Shown here: in pieces, positions 9,608 to 21,109 of the stretch
Layout: each line of letters opens with the position of its first letter
Position numbering within the stretch: the stretch's first letter is position 1
NCBI GenBank assembly: GCA_009859145.1
Contig: VRVR01000020.1
Location: forward strand, 248,001 to 312,000
DNA from: Andalucia godoyi
Taxonomy: Eukaryota > Discoba > Jakobea > Jakobida > Andaluciidae
Reading direction: 5' to 3'
DNA length: 64,000 nt
Notes under the pieces: generated by a model
Seen by the model: the letters and a program-made list of their open reading frames with translations, nothing else
What the model was told of the DNA's origin: nothing
The model's database searches: none
Program-made: the position numbers and the translations under genes

Positions 9608-12584
9608 ATGTCGAGAGCCAGCAACTCACCGTCACCCTCTGCATTTTCTCCTATTCCAAGCGGGAGGGGTCCGTCGGTTGCAAGGACGTCTTCGGCAATG
9701 TCTGCGGCTTCAATGTCGCCGTCATCGGTTTCGTCGAAAGAAGTTTCTGCGAGCTCTGCGGTCTTTGACAAGTACGGTTTGGTTGGCTCGCAGTTGCGGA
9801 AGCGTTTTCAGATTGATGATGAAGTTGGAAACACGCGAGTTCCTCTCAAGAGAATTTTGGGCCTATTCTTCGACTCGCTGAGTTTGCTGTTCGTTGGGGA
9901 AGACCGTGATGGGTATGATGAGGACCACACGTCTCGATCATCGTTTCAAGCGTTGATTGATTCTGTGCTGAAGACGCTGTGGCATGACGTCTCTGAGAAG
10001 GTTGAGAAATGGATAGATGCAAAGGACCCAGAGATTGACAATGTCAAATCATCCATGTCGTTCGCATACGCGCAGCTGCAAGAAAAACACAGACTTGTAA
10101 GACGGGAGATTGAGGATCAGAAACAAACTGCGCTCATGCAGCGCATTCGGATTGAAGCTTTTGGATCCATGTTGGATGAACTGCGATCGTCGATTCTGAA
10201 AGAAGCGATTTTCTGGAAGGAACAAGCGTTTCGGATGTCCAACCAAAGGTCGATGCTTTTAGACCCTCAAATCATCCATTTCTTCCAGGGCCGTTTGCTT
10301 CTGCTGGACGAGATTGCATCAGCTGCGTACCAAAAGGTAGCAGCAGCGGCAGAGAACCGTAAGAAAGAAGAGAAATTCCAGAACCTTTACTTTCAGTTGT
10401 ATCATGGCCAAGAGGGCTTGGAGATGCACGACATTCCTCCGTCGTTGGATGGCATCTCCGTTATGCTTCACGAAATGAAATTGAGACGCGAAACAGAGGC
10501 AGAAGTGTCAAGGTTAGATAGTATGGCCTCTGTTGGACTTCAGACGGAACCGATGTTCACGTACGCGTCCGATGACTCGTTCACGGATGTGTCGGACGTG
10601 GATGACGACGCATTCCTCAAAGTCGCGCCGGCGTCCACCCGGAGTCGCAACAGCTCATTGTTCGAACCGTTTGCAGATCTGCAGTTGGTTCCCTCGCTGG
10701 AAGTACCAGAGCTTTCCTCTGGGAGAAAATCCTCCTCGCGGAGCCACAGAAGAACGGGGTCTGGCTGGAGCGAAATCGTCGATTTTGAAGACGAGAAGCA
10801 GAAAAACAGAAAGCGGACAAATCGCGTTCGACACGTTGCTGTCCAGTCGAACAAATTGCAGGGGATGCTGTCGATTGACGTCGGAACGAGTTATGGACGA
10901 GGCGACGCGGTTGCGCAAACGAGTCCCCGGATTCTCCGAGATCTTCTGAAGAGCATGAATGAAGCATCCGATGCATTCGGCAAGCGCGAGACGGAGCTGA
11001 AAGAAGAGGAGAACCGAAAGAATCTCCTCAAGAAAGCGTTGGATGAGCAGCAAGAAATCGCTCGTGCTGTAGCGGATTCGCAGTCGAAAATGTTTGAACA
11101 TCAGAGTCTTCTGGACAAAGAAGAAGAGCTCATCAAAGTGAAGATGGAAAACGAGTTGTTGTTGGAGGAGCAAAAGCTGTTCACGGAAAAGATCCGAGCA
11201 GAGGAGGATGGAAAGTGGAGACCGCAGCTGGAATTTATGCAGAAGCAACTCGAAAAGGCAACAGCGGAAATCAACAAACTGAAAGCCACATCGCTGTTGC
11301 CCATGGATCTTGTGAACACGATTCAGGAAAACAGCTCTTCCTTGGAAAATCAATTGCAGCGAGTCGAACAACAGTTTACCATGCGAGAGCGAGAGCTGGA
11401 GAGAGTTGCTCGCCAGTTGAAAACAGAAAAGGACTCTGCCATCGCTGCGTTGGAGGCAGAATTGGTCGATGCGCGGCGGCGAGTAGAGGTGGCAAAGTCG
11501 AACATGGATCCGCTTTCTACGGATTATGCAGTTCTTGAGGACCAGATGACGTCCTTGGCGATGCGGCTTAAATTGTACAAGGAGGAGAAGAAGGATCTTG
11601 AGAAGGAGCCTGTTCGCTATCCTTCGGGTAGTAACGTCGCCATTGTCTTTACTGATGTGGAGAACAGCACTCCATTGTGGGAGAAGCACACAAAAGCAAT
11701 GTACCAGTCACTGAAGATTCACAATCGCCTTCTGCGCGATGTCCTGAAACGACATGGCGGGTATGAGGTGAAGTCCGAAGGCGATGGCTTTATGCTGGCG
11801 TTTCACACCTCGCTTGAAGCTTGCCTTTTCTGCATTGAATTCCAATTAGAATTGCTCAACGCCAACTGGCCGGAGGAGATTTTGAAGTCGGAATATGCAA
11901 ACACAGTGCGAGGAAAGATGAGTGGGAAGGTGCTTTTTAGAGGTTTACGTGTTCGTTCCGGCTTCCACGTCGGTGAGCCAATCGTGGCTGCCGATCTGTC
12001 TTCGGGCCGTATCGACTATTTTGGCGTGTTTGTGAACACTGCAGCCCGCATTTCTGGCTGTGCGCACGGCGGGCAGATCGTATGCAGCCACGAAGCGTGG
12101 CTCCAGGTTTCCGGACACCGAAAGTCCAATGAGTTTGTCGGGAGGGACTTGAAGGTGCACAAGCTCAAAGGTTCTGAATTGTCTTATCGGATTTTCCAAA
12201 TCTCTCCAATCTCTGTGGCCAACCGCAAGTTCCCGCCTCTGAAAACGGTCTCTTCGAACTCCATGTCACAGCAGGAAATGCTGAACAAGTACCAGCAGCT
12301 GTCACAAAACATTAGCGGAATGAAGTTGCACATTCACAGTGTCGGGACCGTTCTAGACGGTGTTTCCCGAATTGGAAAGAAACATCCACTAGTGCGAAAG
12401 GCCATCACGATTGAGGACAAAATGAACGCACTATCGAAGCGCTTGCAGCTGATTCGAGAAGAGAAGTCCGTGTATCTTTCGGACACGGCATCAACACCGC
12501 CAAACGGGCCGGGTGTCGCATTGGTTTTCACAGGTATGCTTCATTGTCTTTCTCTGTCTCTCTGTCTCTCTGTCTCTCTCTTTA

Positions 12585-12627
<43 letters not shown>

Positions 12628-15442
12628 TGGCGTATTAGAACCCACCACTGATCAATATCCAATTTTTGTTTTCATTAGACGTGGAAAGCTCGACGTCGAT
12701 GTGGGAGAAATACACGACTGCGATGTATGCATCTCTCAAGATTCACAACAAGTTGATGCGGGACCTTATTCAGAAACATAATGGCTATGAAGGTATGTAT
12801 CGATTGTTCTCTTGATGTTTTCTCGCTTTCTCGCTTTCTCGTTTTTTTTTTTGTGGCAAGCCCAAATATCTCCGTTGAAGTTGCGCACTTACATATGTCT
12901 AAAATCCTGGGGACCAGTGAAAACGGAAGGAGATGGCGCAATGCTTGCGTTCTGGAGTGCGCTGGATGCACTGAAGTACTTACTCGACTTCCAGCAGCAG
13001 CTCCTGGAGCAAGAGTGGCCGGAGGAGATTCTAGGCTCCCAGTACGCTCGTGTTGAAACCAATGAATCGGGATCGGTGATCTGGAGAGGACTCCGTGTCC
13101 GCTCCGGAATCCATTGTGCCGAGCACATCATGGAACTCGATCCGACGACAGGCAGAGGCGACTACCATGGTCGGTCTGTGAACAGATCTGCGCGTGTTGC
13201 CGGTGCAGGATGCGGCGGGCAGATCGTTGTCTCTCAAGCAGCGTACGACGCAGTGATCAGCAAGAAAGATGACCTTGACTTCGTTGTCGAGGATCTGGGG
13301 ACGCATACGTTCAAAGGTTTGGATTCTCCCGAGCACGTCTACCAGATACTTCCTGCTGCTCTGAGAGACCGGTCGTTTAAGGGCCTGAAGCCGCAGGCGC
13401 CGTCAACCATTGCGAGCGAGCAAGTGTTGTTGAGCAAGTACGCCAATCTTTCGATTGAGCTGGACGAAGTGAAGAAGACAATGGGTGTTTCGAAGCGCAC
13501 GCTTTCGTACGCTCAATCCCCAACAGCCCCGACAAATCTGCGTTTCCGCGAAGTCTCTGAAAGGAATTTGTTCTCCTCCGATGAGTTCGCGTCAGATCCC
13601 GACACCAACGCTTACAATTCTGCTACTGAGGAAGAGGACTACGTTGAGTTCACAGAGGAAGAGTCCATCGTCGATGTTTCGGAAACCGGCTCATTGTCCG
13701 ATGATCCGTCATTGGACACGGACGGATTGACGGAGGAAGAAATGCTGGTCATGAAGCTCAACGCTGCAACATCACCGCTGACCTCTGTGCGCAGAATATC
13801 TGTTGAAAAAGGCACCTCGACGCATGACGGCGGTGCAGCACCGCTCAGCTTTCGAACGCCCCGGGAGCCGGCTTCTGAGCCGGCTCCGGAGAGTGCGAAA
13901 ACACTTCGTCCAAACAAGATTGATCCTTTGGCAGACTTGCCGGTCGACGAAACACCAGCGTCTCCTGCAGAAGTATCGCTCGCCAGCGCACAACTTGCCG
14001 CTGCGTCGAAGCGGCAGCTGACGAATGCACCTCGCGGGCGAAATGCCGAACGATCCAAAGAGGAGAAGGATGCAAGCAGTGACGAAGAAACTGCAGAATC
14101 AAAGAAGGTATCGTACAGTCTACTTCGAGCTGCAAAGGAGGATGTGGCTCGCGAGAATCGTGAGCACTCCCTTGTTGAGCAGCTGACCACACTTGCTACT
14201 TGGGTCCGTCGTATTGTGCATGCGTATGAACTGGCCCTTGCCGCCCTGTACGCAAGCTCGTCTGGTGGAGCCGGCCTGGGAGATCGCAGACAGTCGCAGG
14301 TGTCGACACAGATGGTCGTCGAGCAGTTCTTGAAGAACATTCGGCAGGGAAGCATTGAAGGGAACACCAATTTGACTTTCCCAGTTACCCTCACTTCCGA
14401 AAATTCGTTCCTTTCGGGAGGCACAAATCCCAACTCGTGGCTGCAGGTACTGGATCCCAATTTCCGAGCCGAGATTGCGCGTTGCAAGAATGTATTGAAA
14501 CCGCTGCTGACCAGGATCTTTTCTATGCCTGGAATTCGAGGATCAGATGGCAATCTGCTGTCCAAAGGCAAAGGAAAATCGGGTATGGATCCAGACTTTG
14601 ACAAGGATGCCGACGACTTGATGCCCGGATTCCGTCCAAACTCTGCAATGGGCATCATGAATCATCACCACCACCCTTCCAAGAATTACAAGACTGATCT
14701 GCCGTTTGATACGGATCCGATCAAGAGCATTCCGGAGGCGGACGAGCAGAATCCGCCGTTGGGACCTGTGAAAGGATCTGTTCCGTTGCACTCCGACGCC
14801 AAAAACGACAATACCAATCGAACTGCGTCTCCGAATGCACGGTCTTTGAATGATATTCCCGGTTTCGACGGCCACCGTGTGCTTTCGCCGTCTCCTTGGT
14901 ACGGCCAAGTTCCCGAGTCGGAGAGCCAGTCTCAGAAACGGCCGCAGTTCTACGTCCGCGAAGACTCATTTCTGCAAATTCGTGAGAATATCCAGGAGGA
15001 ACTTGGCGTATTCGAAAGGACTCGCAGGTTTCTGGAAGACCAGGCAACTTCAGACAAGCAGTTTGTGCGGTTTACGAAACCAGCGCTGCCCGATCCACTG
15101 GAGCAAAAGTCCAAGATTGCCGAGAAGTTGAACGAAGCCCTCGCGCTTGCACGAGCCCATGAGAAGCGCATGGACAATTCTTCTCCGCCTCCCCGGACAC
15201 TGGATGTCAAAATGCGAGATCTTGAAAAAGAGATGCGTGACGCCAACTGGAAATCACCGCAAAGCGGACTCCCGAAGCTGCACGAGCTCATGAATCGTGC
15301 TCCAACGCCACCCGGGTTTCTGGCGCACGCTGCGTCTGCCGGAGACATTCCTGCTGCAATTCGACCATCGTCGTCTGCTGCGGTGAGTCGATTCCGTTCT
15401 CCGAGCGCCACCGGTACCCCCGGCTCATCCAAGAAGAAGTAA
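9608..15442 (+). CDS. Soluble adenylyl cyclase with two tandem complete class III catalytic domains
   Basis: Three exons (9608-12533, 12679-12792, 12918-15442) give 1854 residues. Residues 1-660 are Ser-rich at the start, then mainly coiled coil. Cyclase domain 1 spans about 675-865 and domain 2 about 968-1160. Both keep the class III residues: metal aspartates D683/D726 and D976/D1019, purine-recognition Lys/Asp K722/D803 and K1015/D1095, and the transition-state Asn/Arg pair N810/R814 and N1102/R1106. The Lys/Asp pair specifies adenine, so cAMP synthesis is expected. Phrases such as GGYEVKSEGDG and NWPEEIL resemble the fungal Cyr1/protist type. The C-terminal 700 residues are largely disordered. 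No transmembrane segment is seen. Neither domain needs the other to complete a site, although class III sites normally form at a dimer interface, so an intramolecular head-to-tail pair is plausible. Confidence 0.92.
12534..12678 (+). other. Intron 1 of the tandem cyclase gene
   Basis: A GTATGC donor and a TTTTCATTAG acceptor bound a 145-bp phase-1 intron that splits the metal-binding FTD motif of cyclase domain 2. It contains TCTG repeats and a CA dinucleotide tract of about 20 units (12586-12626). Confidence 0.9.
12793..12917 (+). other. Intron 2 of the tandem cyclase gene
   Basis: A GTATGT donor and a GGACCAG acceptor bound a 125-bp intron between GYE and VKTEGDG of cyclase domain 2. Joining 114-bp exon 2 to exon 3 restores the family sequence exactly. 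Confidence 0.9.
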
Positions 15443-15612
15443 TTTTTTTCGAAACGTCCCATCAAGCAAACAGCATTCCTGTTCTCCCCCTTTGTTCTTT
15501 CTTTTAAAAAATAAAAGAATGATGATGATGATGATCAATCATCATGAGAGAACACGTCTTTCGTTCTTTTTAAGCGCATATTTTTTAATGTATACAAGAA
15601 ACACAACCTACT

Positions 15613-16024
15613 CTAAGAATCGACACGCGTTCGTTTGTGAGACGCGGCATCTGTGGTCATTGCGCGAACCAATGCTCCCGTCAGCCGCCCTAGATTCTGG
15701 ATGTCCGCAGACCGATCCGTTTTGTACTTGATGCACTGCACGATTTCAACACAACAGCAGAACCAAGTAAGTAACAGAAAATGACCCCAGCAAAAAAGAC
15801 GCAACAGTCTTAACATCCAGAACTTTAAATACATATAAAGAACAACATCGTGAGCATATTCGCAAAAGACATGACAGACATACGAGTTCATCGTCCGTGG
15901 CTTTCATCACAAGCTTCGAATCGGAATTTCTGTACTTGATTGTGTAGCGGAACTTTGAAGGATCTCTTCTCAAGAGAGCTTCCACTCTTTGAGCAAACGA
16001 GTCAAAATCCTCAATGTAAACCAT
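15613..16024 (-). CDS. SRP9: Signal recognition particle subunit SRP9
   Basis: Two exons (15884-16024 and 15613-15735) encode 87 residues, the family length. Exon 1 begins MVYIEDFDSF and includes FRYTIKYRNSDSKLVMKATDDEL, which matches the SRP9 core (KYRHSDG..KVTDD in animals). Exon 2 begins CIKYKTDRS and aligns with the CLVYKTDQ strand. The 148-bp phase-0 intron has a GTATGT donor and a GTGCAG acceptor. SRP9 pairs with SRP14 to bind the Alu domain of SRP RNA and impose elongation arrest. An upstream in-frame ATG at 16084 would add an implausible tail. Confidence 0.88.
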
Positions 16025-16481
16025 GCTATTCTTGCTTCCTCGTTCTATGCCAATTCCTCGCTCCAACCAAACACTGAATATCACACTCCTTTTTTTATTT
16101 TTTGAATTAAAAAAAAAAGAGGCTGTTATTGTTATATTGAAGACTGCGGAGTTTGCTTTCCAAAAGGCGAGCTTGACGCACCAAGTTTCGACCGGGTTTT
16201 ACGACAGCCGCTGGGGAAAATTTGAGACTTGTGAGCCTCGGCGCTTGCGCTACCGATCTAGACGCATTTCGTTTACTTTGGCCCCGCGCAGCTTGTCAAA
16301 GCAGGACGCAGTGATGTCCTGAGTTCGTGGATGTTCGCGTGGATGCATCAAGACCCGTGCAAGCGAGGGGTGTCGCTTCACCACGTCACAGCACCAAATC
16401 CTGAAGTGTACATCGTAGTCTGCGCGAACGACCGCATGTCCAGGTGGATTTTCATATTTTTGGAGTCGTCCTGTGGTCCTA
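16025..16481. other. Spacer between SRP9 and the Sel1-repeat gene
   Basis: This holds the SRP9 promoter and the 3' end of the Sel1 gene. There are T- and A-tracts at 16088-16120. A minus-strand open frame (16250 to about 16440) continues out of the Sel1 gene in another frame but resembles no family. Nothing else is supported. Confidence 0.4.
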
Positions 16482-17510
16482 TCAGCTGTGCACATCGACC
16501 ATATCTGTATCGTCTTCAGACTCGGACTCTTCGCCAGTGCCAACGACCATCAGATGGCTTCTTCTCCTGTTTCTCTCTTCCTTTTTGATGATCTTCGCCT
16601 CCAGTGCGATTCTGGAGACCTGCGCCAAGGCATTCCCGCTAACTTCTGCTTCCTTGTACCACTTCACTGCTTCCTCAAACCTGTTAAGTTGTTCCAGTAA
16701 TCGAGCGAGATCGATCATTGCTGCTGTATGTCCATGTTCTGCAGCTGATTGCAAAGAGACCAGATCCGATGCATTTCTGCCATGCTCATATTTTGCTTCA
16801 ATGTTTCCAAGCGCGGCAGCAGCTTTCAGATACTTTGCGCTTCCAGACAGATCGCCCGAAAGCTCCTTTTCTTTTCCAACCTTCATCAACAACGCAGGAA
16901 GGTCCTTCATGCTTGACAGCAAATCACAAAGCTGTTTCAGCGGCTCGTATGCTCGCACAATTTCTCGCTCTCTTTTCAAGAACTGTTGACGAACAGCGAA
17001 CATTTCGGCTTCATTTTCATGGGACTTCCTACCGGCCTCGTATTTCTCCAGACTTTCGTGGAAGGTCTTGTCGTTCTCTTTTTTCTGAAGTTTCGCTGGC
17101 GGAACCGAGGACGGGGCATGAGCTGCAGTCTCCTTTTGGAAGCACGGCGACTTTGGAAATGAAGATGCCACAGCTGGAGAAGCAAGTGTCGACGGCGAAG
17201 ATGATGGCAGGCTGGAGTTCTGGCTTTTGGCTTTCAGTAAAAGCAGGTCTCGAGCATGCAGCACTTTGTTTGGTGACCCAACTACGTCGTCTGGGACATT
17301 CGCTGATACGTTCTGAAGCACATTCGCTGGAGCGCTCAATGCCTCTGCAGGTCCATTCGCGCTTGACTTTGAAACCTGCTCTTCCTGATCCATGCCCGCA
17401 ACCTGCTTTTCAACCTGCGCATAAACATCAATTCCTTCCCATTTCAGTGTGCGCAATGCTGGTTCAAACGGCATTTTCCTCACCTTGATTGGCGTGCTCT
17501 TTGAACTCAT
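16482..17510 (-). CDS. Sel1-repeat/TPR-like protein
   Basis: The 342-residue product has a low-complexity N-terminal half rich in Ser, Pro and Ala. A charged helical section (about 150-200) follows, and then a helical-hairpin region at about 205-305. Phrases such as KYLKAAAALGNIEAKYEHG and GHTAAMIDLARLL followed by RFEEAVKWYKEAEVSGNALAQ show the Sel1-like spacing of A-x-x-x-G-x-x-x-A. Such repeats are protein-interaction scaffolds, for example in ER quality control and chitin synthase activation. The acidic tail SESEDDTD ends the protein. The specific role is unknown. It is divergent from kinesin-5 with a 494-bp shared promoter region. Confidence 0.7.
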   Translation of the reverse strand: MSSKSTPIKVRKMPFEPALRTLKWEGIDVYAQVEKQVAGMDQEEQVSKSSANGPAEALSAPANVLQNVSANVPDDVVGSPNKVLHARDLLLLKAKSQNSSLPSSSPSTLASPAVASSFPKSPCFQKETAAHAPSSVPPAKLQKKENDKTFHESLEKYEAGRKSHENEAEMFAVRQQFLKREREIVRAYEPLKQLCDLLSSMKDLPALLMKVGKEKELSGDLSGSAKYLKAAAALGNIEAKYEHGRNASDLVSLQSAAEHGHTAAMIDLARLLEQLNRFEEAVKWYKEAEVSGNALAQVSRIALEAKIIKKEERNRRRSHLMVVGTGEESESEDDTDMVDVHS

Positions 17511-18004
17511 TCCTTGGATCTTCCCTTTTTCTTTTCCCCTCCTATTTTTAATCTGTTCTTTTCTTTTGTTTTCTTTTGTTTTGGAACACTTGTGTCAGCT
17601 CATAAACCGTTATCAAACAGAACATAAAATTATCAGAAAATGTTTTCTTCGTCTGTCGTTTTTTCGCTGCGTGATTTTCGGACAATTTCGGTTTCCCAAA
17701 GAATCTTCCGGTTGTAAGTACTCTCCAGCGAATATTTTGTCATCTTTGACCGTTAAATGACGCGCTTTGGGAGAAACAGTCGGGATTTTCATTTTAATTT
17801 AACGATTTTAAATTTTAAAATTTTAAAATTTTTTGGCTTCGTTCTTTGCTGTTTCAACGAGGAATTTTCTTTGGTTTTTTCTTCTTTTCTTTTCTTCTTC
17901 TTTTGCTTTTCTTTAAAAAAGACATTTCTTCTGTTAAATTTGCTGGTCATTATTCGTTTCTAACCCTCCCTCTCTCTTTTTCCAAGATTTCGCGTTTTAA
18001 TCCA
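17511..18004. other. Shared promoter of the Sel1 gene and kinesin-5
   Basis: This is very T-rich on the + strand, with CTTTT/TTCTT runs (17520-17590 and 17870-17920) and an AATTTTAAA palindromic stretch at 17800-17832. A pyrimidine-rich leader precedes the kinesin ATG. Confidence 0.5.
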
Positions 18005-21000
18005 ATGGCAGAAAACCCTACAACCCCACGCACTGCCCGTGCCACAGAGAAGATTCCTGTCAAGGTTGTTGTTCGTTGTCGACCAATGAACATCAAGGAA
18101 GCACAGTCGGGCTCCACTCAGGTTGTGTTTGCAGAGGCTGATACTCACGAAGTGAAGATTCAGCAAAACATTGCATCAAAGTATGTGTCCAAAGTGTACA
18201 CGTTTGATGAGGTCTTTTCGTCAAACTCCACCCAGGCGGAAGTGTATGACCGTGCCGTCCAGCCCATTGTGGAGGAGGTTCTTGAAGGGTACAACTGCAC
18301 CATCTTTGCATATGGCCAAACCTCAACGGGTAAGACTTTTACCATGGAAGGAGAGCGAGATCTGCAAGACGGACGGATCGTCACGGAAAAGAGTGGAGTT
18401 ATCTTCCGTGCCGTGAACCAGATTTTCAATGCGCTTGGTAACGATGAAGTCGAGTACACGGTTCGCGTGTCGTGCCTGGAGCTTTACAATGAAGAGCTTG
18501 CAGACCTGCTGAGTCCCGACTATGAAACCAAGCGACTCCGCATCTATGAGGATCCACGCAAGGGAACAACTGTTTCAAATATGGAGGAAGTACCTGTTCA
18601 GACGTCCGCGGATATTCTCTTGGCCATTGAATCCGCGAATCGCAGACGACAGGTTGCGGAAACCCAATTAAACAGAAATTCCTCTCGCTCTCATGTGATC
18701 ACGACGATCACGATTCACATCAAGGAAGCAACTCCAGATGGCGAGGATGTCGTCCGGACCGGCAAGTTGAACCTCGTTGACTTAGCTGGATCTGAAAATA
18801 TTGGACGTTCCGGTGCTATTGAGAAGCGTGCGAAGGAGGCTGGGATGATCAACCAGTCCCTGCTGACGCTGGGCCGTGTGATCACCGCACTGACGGAGCA
18901 CTCTCCGCATATTCCCTACCGTGAGTCGAAGCTCACGAGACTGCTTCAAGAGTCTCTCGGAGGTCGTGCAAAAACATGCATCATTGCGACGATCTCTCCT
19001 GCGTCTATCAACATCGACGAAACGATGTCTACATTGGATTATGCAAACCGAGCAAAGAGCATCAAGAACCGTCCGGAGGTGAACCAGAAGATGACGAAGC
19101 GCGCCCTCATCAAGGAGATGGCTGCTGAAATCGAGTCTCTGAAGGCGGAGCTCGCTGCAAACCGTGAAAAGAACGGAGTGTATCTGCCCCACGACAAGTT
19201 CGTTCAACTCGAGGCATCGCTGTCATTCCGTGGCCAGCGACTTGGCGAAATCGAGCAGCAGATCTCCGACAAGGAGAAGGAATTTGCAGAACTCCAGGCG
19301 CTGTTCAAGGCACGTGAGACAGAACTGTCGAATGAGCGTTCAACGCATGCGGCAACTCGTGCGGAGCTCTCAGCGACCGTCTCCACTCTGCAAGCGACTT
19401 CCAGCGAGTTGACGGAAACCAAGAAGACTCTCGACAAGAAGGAGTACATCTTGGACGAGTACACGGACACCGAGGACAAGCTGTTTGCAGAAGCGGATGC
19501 GCTTCTAGGAAAATTGAAGAACGCCCTGGGTGACAACTCTGGACTGTTCTCCAAGATTGAGCGCAAGGCACGCGTCGAGCAGAGCAACCAAAAGAAAATC
19601 GAAGACTTTTCCGCGTCTGTGGACGGAATGCTGTTCCATCTGGGAGACTCTGTTCGAACCTTTGAAGATGCTTCTCAGTCACGCATGGCTGCAGTTGGTC
19701 ATTCTCTTGATGCTTGGTCTGTTTCGCAAAATAGGCAGCTTTCCGTCCTGTCCGATGCGATGTGCACCTTCGAGCAGACCGCGTTCGGAGCCAATGACAG
19801 AATCGTGAGTATTGCGTCCCAGTTTGCGTCCCAGGTGATGGATAACACACATCCGTCGTTTGTGGAAATGCAGGCGATGTTCGTGGGACAGATGGAAAAG
19901 GCTGTACATGGTATGGTCGATGCTTTCCGACAGTCGCTTTCCAACGTCATTGCCGAGGTTTCTGTCCTGTCAGGATCCATGGAGTCTCTTCGCACGTCGT
20001 GCGTTTCCAACATCAGCAGTCTCGACTCGGCAGTTGGCTCGTTTGTGGAGGATCAGTCACAGCAGCTTGAGCAATTGGCCAAGATGGTGTCGGAGGATTC
20101 CGCTTCTGCGATCGAGATGATTCGGGAGCGCGACGCAGAGCTGGAGAGATCCAGTGTGAAGCAGCTTGAAATGGCAGCTGCTGCGAAAGACGCTCTTCTG
20201 ACAACTCTGATGTCGTCTGTGAATGCTCACTTTGAACAGCAGGCAGCAGCGATGACCAAGTCACGTTCTGCTGTTTCGGAAACACTGTCGTCTGTTTCCG
20301 GCAGATGGAGTACGGTGGTGGAAAAGATATCAGCAGATATTGATGTTGCAAAGAACACTGTTCAGGATTTTGCAGGATCGTTCACGGCCTCGAAATCGGA
20401 AGCGATCTCCTCCCTTTCGGCGTCGGTGTCCGCTACGCAAGCCACCGCGGGCGACATTGCGCGCCGCGTTGAGGCATCGTCTTTTGAAATGGCCGCTGCG
20501 GGCTCGTCCATTGTCGAACTTTCGAACAACTATGAATCTCAGTTCCAGAAGCGGATGGGAGATGCGTCCATTGAGGTGCGCGTGTTTTTGGATATGGTGA
20601 GGGAGAATTCCGAAGTATCGCGACAGGCGATTCAGGACTTCAAGACCGAGCAGATGTCTCTCTGCTCCGAATTCAGTTCAACGGCTTTTGAATCTGTAGA
20701 GGTTTCGAAGAAGTCTGTTGAGGAAGCGACAGTTGGCGTCCGTGAACACTGTGCACAATCGACCGCTCGGATTTCGGATGTCCGCACTGCCGTGGATCGA
20801 TTCAGATCGGGGGTTGAGAAGGACGTCCCCACAGGACTCACTCCAATCAAGAGAGACGTCGCTGTTCCCGAAACACTGCCCAAGACTCGTCCAACCGAAG
20901 AAATTGTCGCGGAATGGGCGCAATCGAAGCTTTCTTCACCTGCACCGTGTGCGGAAACTGAGGTCCAACAGCCCATGCTCACGGTGGAGACTGTCCCGGC

Positions 21001-21109
21001 ACTAGGGCAGCGCAACCAGAATGTTTCTCGCTCGCATGGCGTTTCCCCGAAGACTGCAACCGCACCGTCTGTGCCAGCTCTTGCACTGAACAAGGAAAAC
21101 GTAGCATAA
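18005..21109 (+). CDS. Kinesin-5 (BimC/Eg5) mitotic motor
   Basis: The 1034-residue product starts at MAENPTT. The motor domain (about 15-365) has the P-loop GQTSTGKT (104-111), switch I NRNSSRSH and switch II LVDLAGSE. The neck after LDYANRAKSIKNRPEVNQK is the kinesin-5 class sequence. A long, discontinuous coiled-coil stalk fills 365-920. The tail has a BimC box, TGLTPIKR (943-950), whose Thr946 is the expected Cdk1 site that targets the motor to spindles. The last residues, KENVA (1030-1034), form a KEN box, the APC/C-Cdh1 degron. As a homotetramer it would slide antiparallel microtubules to separate spindle poles. It is a single exon with the expected length. Confidence 0.96.
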   Translation: MAENPTTPRTARATEKIPVKVVVRCRPMNIKEAQSGSTQVVFAEADTHEVKIQQNIASKYVSKVYTFDEVFSSNSTQAEVYDRAVQPIVEEVLEGYNCTIFAYGQTSTGKTFTMEGERDLQDGRIVTEKSGVIFRAVNQIFNALGNDEVEYTVRVSCLELYNEELADLLSPDYETKRLRIYEDPRKGTTVSNMEEVPVQTSADILLAIESANRRRQVAETQLNRNSSRSHVITTITIHIKEATPDGEDVVRTGKLNLVDLAGSENIGRSGAIEKRAKEAGMINQSLLTLGRVITALTEHSPHIPYRESKLTRLLQESLGGRAKTCIIATISPASINIDETMSTLDYANRAKSIKNRPEVNQKMTKRALIKEMAAEIESLKAELAANREKNGVYLPHDKFVQLEASLSFRGQRLGEIEQQISDKEKEFAELQALFKARETELSNERSTHAATRAELSATVSTLQATSSELTETKKTLDKKEYILDEYTDTEDKLFAEADALLGKLKNALGDNSGLFSKIERKARVEQSNQKKIEDFSASVDGMLFHLGDSVRTFEDASQSRMAAVGHSLDAWSVSQNRQLSVLSDAMCTFEQTAFGANDRIVSIASQFASQVMDNTHPSFVEMQAMFVGQMEKAVHGMVDAFRQSLSNVIAEVSVLSGSMESLRTSCVSNISSLDSAVGSFVEDQSQQLEQLAKMVSEDSASAIEMIRERDAELERSSVKQLEMAAAAKDALLTTLMSSVNAHFEQQAAAMTKSRSAVSETLSSVSGRWSTVVEKISADIDVAKNTVQDFAGSFTASKSEAISSLSASVSATQATAGDIARRVEASSFEMAAAGSSIVELSNNYESQFQKRMGDASIEVRVFLDMVRENSEVSRQAIQDFKTEQMSLCSEFSSTAFESVEVSKKSVEEATVGVREHCAQSTARISDVRTAVDRFRSGVEKDVPTGLTPIKRDVAVPETLPKTRPTEEIVAEWAQSKLSSPAPCAETEVQQPMLTVETVPALGQRNQNVSRSHGVSPKTATAPSVPALALNKENVA

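Noticed and set aside
11101-11689. Long antisense frames opposite the cyclase coiled coil
   Set aside because: They are Leu/Phe/Ser-rich shadows produced by Glu/Lys/Gln codons on the coding strand, without homology.
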